Shown: positions 11,338 to 18,138 of the stretch, in pieces
Layout: every line of letters starts with the position of its first letter
Position numbering within the stretch: the first letter of the stretch is position 1
Source of the DNA: an uncultured Planctomycetaceae bacterium
GTDB lineage: Bacteria; Planctomycetota; Planctomycetia; Pirellulales; UBA1268
Assembly (NCBI GenBank): GCA_903831155.1
Contig: CAIKWU010000483.1
Location: 1-41,620, forward strand
Direction: 5' to 3'
DNA length: 41,620 bases
Program-made: the position numbers and the translations under genes
The notes under the pieces: generated by a model
The model's input: the letters and a program-made list of their open reading frames with translations, nothing else
What the model was told of the DNA's origin: nothing
Databases searched by the model: none

Positions 11338-12406
11338 GGCGGCGGCGGGCGGCCGACAGGGCCACCACGCAGAGTTCCCGGCCGCCCGTCGAGAGCTGGC
11401 GGGCCCGGGGCTCGTAGCCCCACGCTCGAAAGGCGTCGAGCCAGCCGGGAAGTTCCGACCCCCGCGACCACTCGGGGAGCTTGAGGGTCGCGATCACGCC
11501 GCGCGGCAGGCACGTCCCGGCTTCGAGCAGGCGGCCGAGGGCGGCCATGGTGCTCGTGGGGTCGATGTTCATGTCGGCGAGCAGCCAGTCGAATCCCCTG
11601 AATCGCCTGAGGGGCACCTCGCGGGCCCGCATCCGCCACTGCTCGAATCGCGCATCCGCCAGGACCGACGCGTCGACGGCCGCGGCGTCGACGCCGACCA
11701 CGTGGAGCCCCGCCTCGAGGAGCCGCTGGCAGGCACCTCCCGGAGCGGCGCCGAGTTCGAGGGCCCGCTGACCAGGCTCGAGCGTCACGCCGAAGGAGGC
11801 GATCGCCTCGTCGAGTTTCAGCCACGCGCGAGAGACGGCGGCCTCGGGCACCCCGCGCGGATAGACACCGCCTGGCCACCTGCTCGCCGGGGCGCCGGCC
11901 CGATGCCAGCCGATCCACCAGCGATCGGGCGAGTCGAGCACGCAGTCGAGCACGAGGTCGCCGGACCGCGTCACCTGGTCGGTGCCCACCGCCACGCCGC
12001 AGGCGGCGGAGACCGCGAGGCGGATGTCGGCGACGGGCGCGTCGACACGCTCATCCCGCCTCCAGACGTGCACCGCATCCCAGGTGCAGCCCGCGACGGT
12101 GTCGGCAGCCTTGGCGGCGAGGTCGGACACCGTAGGACCGGTCACCTGACCGAGCGAGCGAACGACCGTGTGGGCGAAGACAAGGTCGGGCCAGAAGTCG
12201 TCGGGCGGATCGAAGGTCTCCGGCCCGATGCGGAACGTGGCCAGCCCCCGCCGCCAGGCGGCACGCAAGAATGCCGGCAGCACCTCGGCCTGACGGCCGG
12301 CCAGGGCGGCCTCCGCCCCGGGATGGCACGGGCAGAGAATGAAACCGCCCCGGGAGGCTGACGGCCCGCGATTCGAGTGGTGGCGGGGCGGGTGCGACAC
12401 GGGCAT
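11297..12406 (-). CDS. RlmM-like 23S rRNA 2'-O-ribose methyltransferase (FtsJ fold)
   Basis: This 369-aa protein has an N-terminal THUMP-like RNA-binding region (about 20-170, ending in DRWWIGWH) and a C-terminal FtsJ-type Rossmann domain. The SAM loop is LELGAAPGGACQRLLEAG (216-233). The K-D-K-E tetrad of 2'-O-methyltransferases can be placed at Lys197, Asp278 (LLADMNID), Lys309 (ATLKLPEW) and Glu344 (GGRELCVV). This architecture matches RlmM, which methylates C2498 of E. coli 23S rRNA; the target here is inferred. The ATG at 12404-12406 is used; upstream in-frame sequence is not conserved-looking. The basic C-terminal tail is read from DNA that also encodes the end of BirA. Confidence 0.85.
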   Translation of the reverse strand: MPVSHPPRHHSNRGPSASRGGFILCPCHPGAEAALAGRQAEVLPAFLRAAWRRGLATFRIGPETFDPPDDFWPDLVFAHTVVRSLGQVTGPTVSDLAAKAADTVAGCTWDAVHVWRRDERVDAPVADIRLAVSAACGVAVGTDQVTRSGDLVLDCVLDSPDRWWIGWHRAGAPASRWPGGVYPRGVPEAAVSRAWLKLDEAIASFGVTLEPGQRALELGAAPGGACQRLLEAGLHVVGVDAAAVDASVLADARFEQWRMRAREVPLRRFRGFDWLLADMNIDPTSTMAALGRLLEAGTCLPRGVIATLKLPEWSRGSELPGWLDAFRAWGYEPRARQLSTGGRELCVVALSAARRRPSPVRRATRSPGA

Positions 12407-12435
12407 GCACCGGATCGTACCACCGGAACGAATCA

Positions 12436-12469
12436 GGCCGGCCCGGGCGCCCAAGGGCCCGGGCCGGCC
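12436..12469. terminator. 13-bp GC hairpin, terminator-like
   Basis: GGCCGGCCCGGGC (12436-12448) and GCCCGGGCCGGCC (12457-12469) form a perfect 13-bp stem with an 8-nt loop. On the plus strand it is followed by TTTCTCGTCT, and on the minus strand by TGATTCGTT, so the flank is somewhat T-rich either way. No plus-strand gene ends nearby. On the minus strand it would end the transcript of the small lysine-rich gene before the methyltransferase gene. Confidence 0.65.
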
Positions 12470-12486
12470 TTTCTCGTCTGAGCGTG

Positions 12487-12599
12487 GACGCCCCGGACTT
12501 CCGGATCAGGGGGCGAACCCCCGTCACGCGACAGGCCGGAGCGAAGGGAAGCAGGTCGCCGAGGCGACCCGCCGGATCCCGGAAAGGGATCCCGGCGTC
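12487..12599 (+). ncRNA. Candidate structured RNA, weakly SRP-RNA-like
   Basis: These 113 nt can fold into a long rod. The ends pair as GACGCC (12487-12492) with GGCGTC (12594-12599), and further inward TTCC/GGAA and GGATC/GATCC pair. The middle reads GCGAC-AGG-CC...GGG-AAGCAG-GTCGC (12528-12559). That resembles SRP RNA domain IV, where CAGG faces AAGCAG below a GGAA tetraloop, and the length and central apex also fit small SRP RNAs. Against this, the apical loop would be GGAGCGAA instead of GGAA, and several shorter local hairpins compete with the rod. No promoter was recognised. The segment could equally be part of a minus-strand transcript. Confidence 0.25.
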
Positions 12600-12621
12600 G
12601 AATCCGCGCCGAAGCGACACC

Positions 12622-12638
12622 CTCGGGGAGACCCCGAG
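12622..12638. other. Hairpin CTCGGGG-AGA-CCCCGAG just beyond the microprotein gene
   Basis: This is a perfect 7-bp stem with a 3-nt loop, 21 bp after the stop codon of the 20-aa gene. It is the first of a run of hairpins (12571-12596, 12554-12569, 12509-12522, 12493-12504, 12436-12469). No T-tract follows, so it is more likely a structural or stabilising element than a terminator. Confidence 0.5.
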
Positions 12639-12659
12639 TGCGAAGCCTCGACGTCAGAT

Positions 12660-12722
12660 TCAGCCGTGGCCCTTCTTCTTCTTGGCGACCTTCTTGGCAG
12701 CCTTCTTCTTCTTCTTGGCCAT
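12660..12722 (-). CDS. 20-residue lysine-rich microprotein
   Basis: An ATG at 12720-12722 opens a 20-codon frame ending in TGA. Its composition is 11 Lys, 4 Ala, 2 Gly and one each of Met, Val and His, arranged as Lys5, Lys2 and Lys4 blocks with a GHG end. AGGAG lies exactly 8 nt upstream (complement of 12731-12735), one of the best ribosome sites in the window, which is the main reason to call it real. The pattern resembles the Lys/Ala tails of bacterial histone-H1-like proteins, so nucleic-acid binding is plausible, but the peptide has no fold of its own. A leader hairpin (12764-12781) and a TTGACA box precede it, and a hairpin array follows. It could also be a regulatory leader peptide. 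Confidence 0.6.
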   Translation of the reverse strand: MAKKKKKAAKKVAKKKKGHG

Positions 12723-12882
12723 GGAAATGGCTCCTATCCACGAGCACCCGAGCATGGTTCTCACATCCGCTCCCCCGGATGCTCTGAGAGGGGAGAGGAC
12801 GACGTTTCGATGTGGTGCAACGGTGATCACTCACCATCGACCCCGCACCGATGAAGGAGTTGTGGATGATGGCCGGGAAAAC

Positions 12883-12918
12883 TGTCAAGAGAACTTCCGG
12901 GAAAAATTCCTTTTTTTT
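12883..12918 (-). promoter_or_regulatory. Candidate promoter for the lysine-rich microprotein gene
   Basis: On the minus strand a consensus TTGACA (complement of 12883-12888) is preceded by an A8 run (12911-12918) and GGAATTTTTCC (12900-12910), which resemble an UP element. These are the most AT-rich bases in the neighbourhood. A good -10 hexamer is not evident at 16-18 bp spacing (CCACAA at 17), so the promoter is only probable. It implies a 5' leader of about 130 nt. Confidence 0.4.
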
Positions 12919-12979
12919 CACCGATGGTGCGCGACGACGAAGCCCCGCAGGGGAGCGCCGCGCTGGTGACGGCGCGTGA

Positions 12980-14200
12980 TCAGGTCGCCGCGCGGTCGTC
13001 CGCGAGTCGCCGCGACACCCACTCCATCAGCATCGAGACCTGCGCGGCGAACGACTGTTCCTGCACACCGACGGGGCTCTTGAAGAAGCAGGCGAGCCAC
13101 TCGAGCGCACCGCTTTCGCCCCCGCGCCGGGCCCGCTCCACGAGCCGCACGAGGTCGAGCACCAGCGGCGCCGCAAGGATCGAGTCGCAGCCCTGCCAGG
13201 TGAACTGGAGGGTCATCGGCGTGCCGAGGAAGCCCTTGAAGTGGACGTGGTCCCAGGCCGTCTTCCAGTCGCCGAGGCTCTCGATGTACTCGATCGAGAC
13301 GTGCGTCTGGGGCGGATAGCCGAGGATGGCGGCGAGGAGATGGTCCTTGCTCTTCACCTTCGCGGCCTTGTTCCGGGGATCGTCGAGCACCTTGCCGTCC
13401 ATGTTGCCGAAGATGTTGTGGCCCACCCAGCTCATCACCTGGAGGTTGCGGGCGGCGAACATCGGGGCCAGCACGCTCTTGAGGAGGGTCTCGCCGGTCT
13501 TGCCGTCGCAGCCGGCATGGGCGACGCCGCGGTCGCGGGCCAGGTCCTGCAGGCAGGCGGGCGGCGCCCCGGTGGACGGGGTGAAGTTGATGTAGCTGGC
13601 CCCCGCCTCGGCCGCCGCCAGGAAATAGAGGCTGCTCGAGGGCAGCGGGCAGCGGTCGGCGTCGTCGAGCAGCGGCTCGAGCTCGGCGAAGTCGCGGGGG
13701 ATCGGCAGGGCCGGCGGCGGCTCGGTGGAGGCGACGTTGACGACGACGACGTGGTCGAGCCGCTCGGCAGCGGCGAACGATGCGATGTCGTGCCGAACCC
13801 GCGCGATGGCGGCCCGGGGTGTTTCCACGACCGCCACGGCCGCGGGGTCGGCGAGGCTCCGGATGCGGTCCCCTGATGCGACGAGCGTGCCGGGCCGCAG
13901 CCGCGGCTCGACCTCGGCGAAGAAGGGGGCGGCGGCGTCGATCAGGTCGGGCGGAATCGCGCGGCTCTCGCTCCACATCCGCCGCGCCTCGTCGCCGAGC
14001 CGACCGGCACGGATGTCGTGACCGCCGACCACGAGGTCGTCGAAGCCGACGAGGCCGAGCCGCGCGAACGGCTCCGTCTCGGTGAGAAGCCCGACGGGTT
14101 CGATCGCACCCCGGCGGAGCGCCGCCAGGCCCGTCATCATCGTCGTGGCCACGCCCCCCTTCGCGCCGATGAGCCAGACACCGACGCGACGCGCGGCCAT
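12980..14200 (-). CDS. ino1: Inositol-3-phosphate synthase (myo-inositol-1-phosphate synthase)
   Basis: This enzyme converts glucose 6-phosphate to 1D-myo-inositol 3-phosphate with NAD+, the first step toward inositol lipids and compatible solutes. The protein is 406 aa. An N-terminal Rossmann segment begins VGVWLIGAKGGVATT. The family core follows: SYINFTPSTG, AGCDGKTGETLLKSVLAPMF, SWVGHNIFGNMDG and RNKAAKVKSKD, the last carrying active-site lysines. The length matches the short prokaryotic form rather than the roughly 510-aa eukaryotic enzyme. The ATG at 14198-14200 has GGAG 9 nt upstream. It is transcribed divergently from the aminotransferase gene and appears to stand alone. Confidence 0.95.
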   Translation of the reverse strand: MAARRVGVWLIGAKGGVATTMMTGLAALRRGAIEPVGLLTETEPFARLGLVGFDDLVVGGHDIRAGRLGDEARRMWSESRAIPPDLIDAAAPFFAEVEPRLRPGTLVASGDRIRSLADPAAVAVVETPRAAIARVRHDIASFAAAERLDHVVVVNVASTEPPPALPIPRDFAELEPLLDDADRCPLPSSSLYFLAAAEAGASYINFTPSTGAPPACLQDLARDRGVAHAGCDGKTGETLLKSVLAPMFAARNLQVMSWVGHNIFGNMDGKVLDDPRNKAAKVKSKDHLLAAILGYPPQTHVSIEYIESLGDWKTAWDHVHFKGFLGTPMTLQFTWQGCDSILAAPLVLDLVRLVERARRGGESGALEWLACFFKSPVGVQEQSFAAQVSMLMEWVSRRLADDRAAT

Positions 14201-14361
14201 GGAAGAACTCCGGAAGGAGGGATGCGTCGGCTGGGAAACGACCGAACGGGTGGTATCATTCGATGCCCTCAGATGGGCGTCAAGCGACCGCGATTCAACG
14301 GGTTCCTCCGCGGCGCCACCCCACCTTTCCCGAGAACCCGCAGCGGAGAGTTTCGGCCGCC

Positions 14362-15564
14362 ATGGAGTCGAAGAGCCTCGCCACCGCCCGCCGCATGCGG
14401 GCCCTCGAGCCGTCCGCCACGCTGGCGATGGCCGCCCGTGCGTCCGCGATGACCGCGTCGGGCATCGACGTCATCGACCTCTCGGTCGGCGAGCCCGACT
14501 TCCCCACGCCCGCCCACATCTGCCGGGCGGCCGAGGAGGCGATCCGCGCCGGCAAGACGAAGTACACGCCCGCCGCCGGCATCCCCCAGCTGAAGAAGGC
14601 CGTGGCCGACGACTATTCCCGCCGCACCGGTCTCGCGATCACGCCGGCACAGGTGGTGGTTTCCAACGGCGCCAAGCATTCGCTGCACAACGTCTTCACC
14701 GCCGTCCTCGACGAGGGGGACGAGGTGATCGTGCCCACACCCTACTGGGTCAGCTACGCCGAGCTGATCAAGCTCGCCGGGGCGAAGCCGGTGCTCCTCG
14801 AGACCCGCATCGAGGACGACTTCAAGCTCCACGCCGACGCCCTCCGGGCGGCGGTCACCCCCAAGACGCGGATGCTCCTGCTCTGCTCGCCGAGCAATCC
14901 CACCGGCGTGGTCTACACGGCCGCCGAACTCGGGGCCCTCGCCGACGTGGCGATCGAGCGGGACCTCGCCGTGGTGGCCGACGAGATCTACGACCAGCTC
15001 GTCTTCGACGGGCGGCCCAGCGTCTCGTTTCCCACGCTGCGGCCCGGGCTCGCCGACCGCACGGTCGTGGTGGCGGGCGTGAGCAAGACCTACTCCATGA
15101 CCGGCTGGCGGATCGGCTGGACGATCGCGCCGGAGCCGCTCTCCAAGGCGATCGGCAACCTCCAGAGCCAGGAGACGAGCAACCCCTGCAGCGTGAGCCA
15201 GCACGCGGCGGTGGCGGCCCTCACGGGCCCCCAGGAGTGCGTGGCCGAGATGCTGCGGGCGTTCGAGAAGCGTCGCGACCTCGTCGCGGGCCGGCTGAAG
15301 GCCATGTCCGGCGTGCGGATTCCCGAGATCGGCGGGGCGTTCTACGCCTTCTTCGACATCCGCGAGCCCCTGAAGCGGATGGCAGGAAAGGGCATCGCCA
15401 CGAGCATGCAGTGGAGCGAGACGCTCCTGGAGAAGCACCACGTCGCGCTCGTGGCCGGCAGCGCGTTCGGTGCCGAGGGCTTCGTGCGGATGTCGTTCGC
15501 GGCTTCCGAGGAGAAGCTCTCGGCGGGACTCGACCGCATCGCGGCCTTCCTCGACGCCGGCTGA
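14362..15564 (+). CDS. PLP-dependent aspartate-type aminotransferase (class I)
   Basis: This 400-aa cytosolic fold-type I aminotransferase most resembles the bacterial Ib aspartate aminotransferases that move an amino group between aspartate (or aromatic/prephenate substrates) and 2-oxoglutarate. Visible motifs are DLSVGEPDFPTP (39-50), CSPSNPTG (175-182), ADEIYDQL (207-213) and the PLP lysine Lys242 in SKTYSMTGWRIGW. Arg for the substrate carboxylate lies near the end (FVRMSFA). The ATG at 14362 is preferred, with GGAGAG upstream; an earlier in-frame ATG at 14263 would add a tail outside the family. The NifS-like gene follows after 22 bp, so the two are probably cotranscribed. Confidence 0.93.
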   Translation: MESKSLATARRMRALEPSATLAMAARASAMTASGIDVIDLSVGEPDFPTPAHICRAAEEAIRAGKTKYTPAAGIPQLKKAVADDYSRRTGLAITPAQVVVSNGAKHSLHNVFTAVLDEGDEVIVPTPYWVSYAELIKLAGAKPVLLETRIEDDFKLHADALRAAVTPKTRMLLLCSPSNPTGVVYTAAELGALADVAIERDLAVVADEIYDQLVFDGRPSVSFPTLRPGLADRTVVVAGVSKTYSMTGWRIGWTIAPEPLSKAIGNLQSQETSNPCSVSQHAAVAALTGPQECVAEMLRAFEKRRDLVAGRLKAMSGVRIPEIGGAFYAFFDIREPLKRMAGKGIATSMQWSETLLEKHHVALVAGSAFGAEGFVRMSFAASEEKLSAGLDRIAAFLDAG

Positions 15565-15586
15565 CGATCCACGAGGCCCGCACGCC

Positions 15587-16792
15587 ATGGCCGAGTCGTC
15601 GCGAGCGGACGGCGGGATCTACCTCGACCATGCTGCCGCCACACCGCTTCGCCCGGACGTGGACGACGCGATGCGCGAGGCGGCACGAACGGCCTTCGCC
15701 AACGCCTCGAGCCCGCACGCCCTCGGACGCCGGGCTCGGCAGCTGCTGGAGGACTCCCGGGAACGGATCCTCGCCGCTCTCGGGGGTCTCGCGACCGGCC
15801 GGCACCGTGACCGGCTGGTGTTCACGAGCGGAGCCACGGAGGCCAACCGGCTGGGCGTGCTGGGCCGCAGCGGCCCTCCCGGCGTCATCGCCTGGTCCGC
15901 CCGTGACCATGCCGGCGTGGCCACCGCCGCGGAGGAGCTCGTCCGCCGGGGCTGGCGGCCGCGGCGACTCGAGGTGGACCGTCTGGGCTCGGTGGCTGAT
16001 GCCGCGGACGCCCTGGCCGCCGGACTGCCCGCCGACACGACGGCGGTGATCTGCCTCACGACCGCCTGTGGCCAGACGGGCACGGTCGATCCACCCTGCC
16101 CAGCGGTCGCGCGCCACCCGCAGATCGATCTCCACATCGACCACACGCAGGCCTTCGCCTGGGACGATCCTCCCATCCGCGACGTGCGTGCCGCGACGCT
16201 CACCATCGCCCCGCACAAGTTCGGCGGGCCCAGGGGCATCGCAGGGCTGGTGGTTCGGGGTGTTATGGCCCTCGAACCCCTGCAGCCGGGACCGCAGGAG
16301 CTCGGGATACGCGGAGGCACCGAGTCGGTCGCCCTGGCGGTCGGATTCGCGCGAGCTGTCGAGGCCACCGTCGCTGAACGGGCCGCGGCCGTCGCCACGG
16401 TGACCAGGCTGCGGAACCGCCTTGAAGTCGGCCTCCTCGCGGCGGCCTCGGCCGCAGGACTCGAGGGGCTGATCGTCGGCGGCGAGGCTCCGCGGGCGCC
16501 GCACGTCACGACGATCGCCATCGCCGGCATCGACCGGCAGTCGCTCGTGATGGCAGCCGATCTCGAGGGCGTCTGCCTGGCGACAGGCACCGCCTGTGCC
16601 AGCGGTTCCAGCGAGCCGGCGGCGGCCGTCGAGGCACTCGGCCTTCCGGCCTGGGTCGCCCGCTCCGCCTTTCGCGCGAGCCTCGCCACGACGACGACCG
16701 ATGACGACGTCGATGAGGCGGTGCGGAGAATGGCCTTCGTCTTTCGCGGCATCGCCGGGGGCGGTCTTCAACGATCCGCGGGGCCGCGTTAG
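15587..16792 (+). CDS. Cysteine desulfurase-like protein (NifS/IscS family)
   Basis: This 401-aa class V PLP enzyme would release sulphur from cysteine for Fe-S clusters or tRNA thiolation. It begins with the classic IYLDHAAATP (11-20). The PLP contacts are HIDHTQAF (Asp185, Gln188) and Lys211 in APHKFGGPRG. The sulphur-accepting Cys337 lies in LATGTACASGSSEP. One oddity is the loop that normally reads N-N-E-x-G, which here reads A-C-G-Q-T-G (160-165), so the usual Asn/Glu are missing and activity may differ. MnmA, a user of such sulphur, is encoded about 7 kb away. The gene lies 22 bp after the aminotransferase and 72 bp before the DnaA-like gene. Confidence 0.9.
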   Translation: MAESSRADGGIYLDHAAATPLRPDVDDAMREAARTAFANASSPHALGRRARQLLEDSRERILAALGGLATGRHRDRLVFTSGATEANRLGVLGRSGPPGVIAWSARDHAGVATAAEELVRRGWRPRRLEVDRLGSVADAADALAAGLPADTTAVICLTTACGQTGTVDPPCPAVARHPQIDLHIDHTQAFAWDDPPIRDVRAATLTIAPHKFGGPRGIAGLVVRGVMALEPLQPGPQELGIRGGTESVALAVGFARAVEATVAERAAAVATVTRLRNRLEVGLLAAASAAGLEGLIVGGEAPRAPHVTTIAIAGIDRQSLVMAADLEGVCLATGTACASGSSEPAAAVEALGLPAWVARSAFRASLATTTTDDDVDEAVRRMAFVFRGIAGGGLQRSAGPR

Positions 16793-16864
16793 CCTGACCC
16801 GTGGGAGTCGTCGCGGCAGGGACGCCGGGGGCCGTTCGCACCTCTGGTCGGTCACTCCGTTTCC

Positions 16865-17659
16865 ATGCCACCGCCACGTCGCCCGCACCCGAACAACGCC
16901 GTCCCGGCGGCGAGCCTGGCCCGGGCCGCCCTGACCGCGGTCCTCTCCGGAAAAAGCCCCACCCCGGCGGCACGACTCGTCGTCATCGTGTCCGCCGGCG
17001 GCGAGCGGCTCCTGCACGACCTCGGTCGGGACGTGCACGAGGCCAGGCACCTCGCCCGGCGTCTCGCGCTGGCCGAGGCTCGGGGCACGCTGGATCGGCT
17101 GCGGCACGACCTCACGGCGGCTGGTTGGCTGATGATCGCCGCCGTCGACAGGATCGGCCGGCCGGCCCGCCAGCGGGTCATCGCCGCCCTTCTCGACGCC
17201 GTGGTCGATCAGGGAGGCATGGCATGTGTCACGCTCACAGTCCCACCCACCGCCGCGGGTCTCCACCCTGCGCTTGAATCCCGGCTGGTGTCGGGGCTCG
17301 TGGTGACGGTGCCCACGGGACCAAAGCCGATGGCGGCCGGTGGCGGCCGGTGCTCACTGCAGGCCGTGATCCGCACGACCGCACGGCTCCAGGGCGTGCC
17401 CGTCGCCCAGTTGGTCGGCCATGACCGGCATCGCAGCCTCGCCCGCAGCCGGGGGATCGCTATGTACGTGGCCCGTGCCTGCACGGGCACGAGCCTCGCG
17501 GCAATCGGGCTGGCCTTCGGGGGACGTGATCACACCACGGCGATGCGGAGCGTGCGGGCCGTCGAGACACATCTTGCCACCGACCCCACCCTTGCCACCG
17601 ACGTTCGCGACGTCCTCACGGCCCTCGGACTGACCACGCACGAGGCCAGGCCTGCATGA
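16865..17659 (+). CDS. Degenerate DnaA: no functional AAA+ site, intact domain IV
   Basis: This 264-aa protein sits in the dnaA position directly before dnaN. Domain IV (about 163-255) is well kept, with SLQAVIRTTARLQGV, HRSLARSRGIAMYVAR and the DnaA-box recognition motif GGRDHTT (219-225). The preceding 150 residues still align in order with DnaA domain III. However, the Walker A region reads IVSAGGERLL (41-50) with no GKT, and the Walker B region reads LMIAAVDRIG (89-98) with Ala-Ala in place of Asp-Asp. After SRLVSGLVVTVP (139-150) the protein jumps to domain IV, so the AAA+ lid and sensor 2 (about 90 residues) are gone. Domain I is also absent. The frame is intact and the ATG at 16865 is the only usable start after the preceding in-frame stop. 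It probably binds DnaA boxes without ATP control; either a true DnaA exists elsewhere or initiation differs. Confidence 0.88.
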   Translation: MPPPRRPHPNNAVPAASLARAALTAVLSGKSPTPAARLVVIVSAGGERLLHDLGRDVHEARHLARRLALAEARGTLDRLRHDLTAAGWLMIAAVDRIGRPARQRVIAALLDAVVDQGGMACVTLTVPPTAAGLHPALESRLVSGLVVTVPTGPKPMAAGGGRCSLQAVIRTTARLQGVPVAQLVGHDRHRSLARSRGIAMYVARACTGTSLAAIGLAFGGRDHTTAMRSVRAVETHLATDPTLATDVRDVLTALGLTTHEARPA

Positions 17660-18138
17660 CCGGGCGCATGTCAACTCGTTGTCGGCTCAGCGGCGGCGAA
17701 CCGCCATCCGCTCCGGCGACGGTTCCGTGGCCCGCCACCCGACTGCGCCTGACGCCCGGTACGACCCTTCGCATCCTCGTCTCCCACCCATCTCCATGAC
17801 TGCAGCGGCATGATCTCGACGACGAACCCACATTCGCCCGTCAGGTTGTGCACCATGCCAGACTGCTGCCAGACACACCTTGCAACCCATGTTTTCAGGT
17901 CCGTGATCACCGCAGACCTGCCGCGCACCACGCCAACGCGTGCGTGCGTTATTCCTCATACCGCTTCCTGGTTTCTGGTGCTGGATTCCCTTTTTCCATA
18001 AAGAACGGAAGCAGCCAAGAAACCCGGTCGCGAGGGGGCACTTCACGGGGTTGCGGGGGCATTCCAGCGAGGCGTTTTTCGGGTACATTAAAGGGTTTCC
18101 CAGCCAGGCTCATCGGGTTTCCAGGAACGCAGTTGCCG
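17660..18138. other. dnaA-like/dnaN intergenic region, possible origin or regulatory region
   Basis: This 479-bp gap is long for the cluster. It holds one near-match to a DnaA box (TTGTGCACC, 17845-17853) and a relatively AT-rich patch (about 17948-18005, with GTTATTCCTCATA and CCCTTTTTCCATAAAG). A TACATT (18084-18089), 49 bp before the dnaN ATG, may be a -10 element, though the matching -35 is poor. A cluster of consensus DnaA boxes, as expected of a bacterial oriC, was not found, so the origin call is weak. Confidence 0.35.

Noticed and set aside
12493..12515. RNase P-like motif (GGAAGTCCGGGGC, minus strand)
   Set aside because: The match is short, and the surrounding several hundred bases show none of the other conserved regions.
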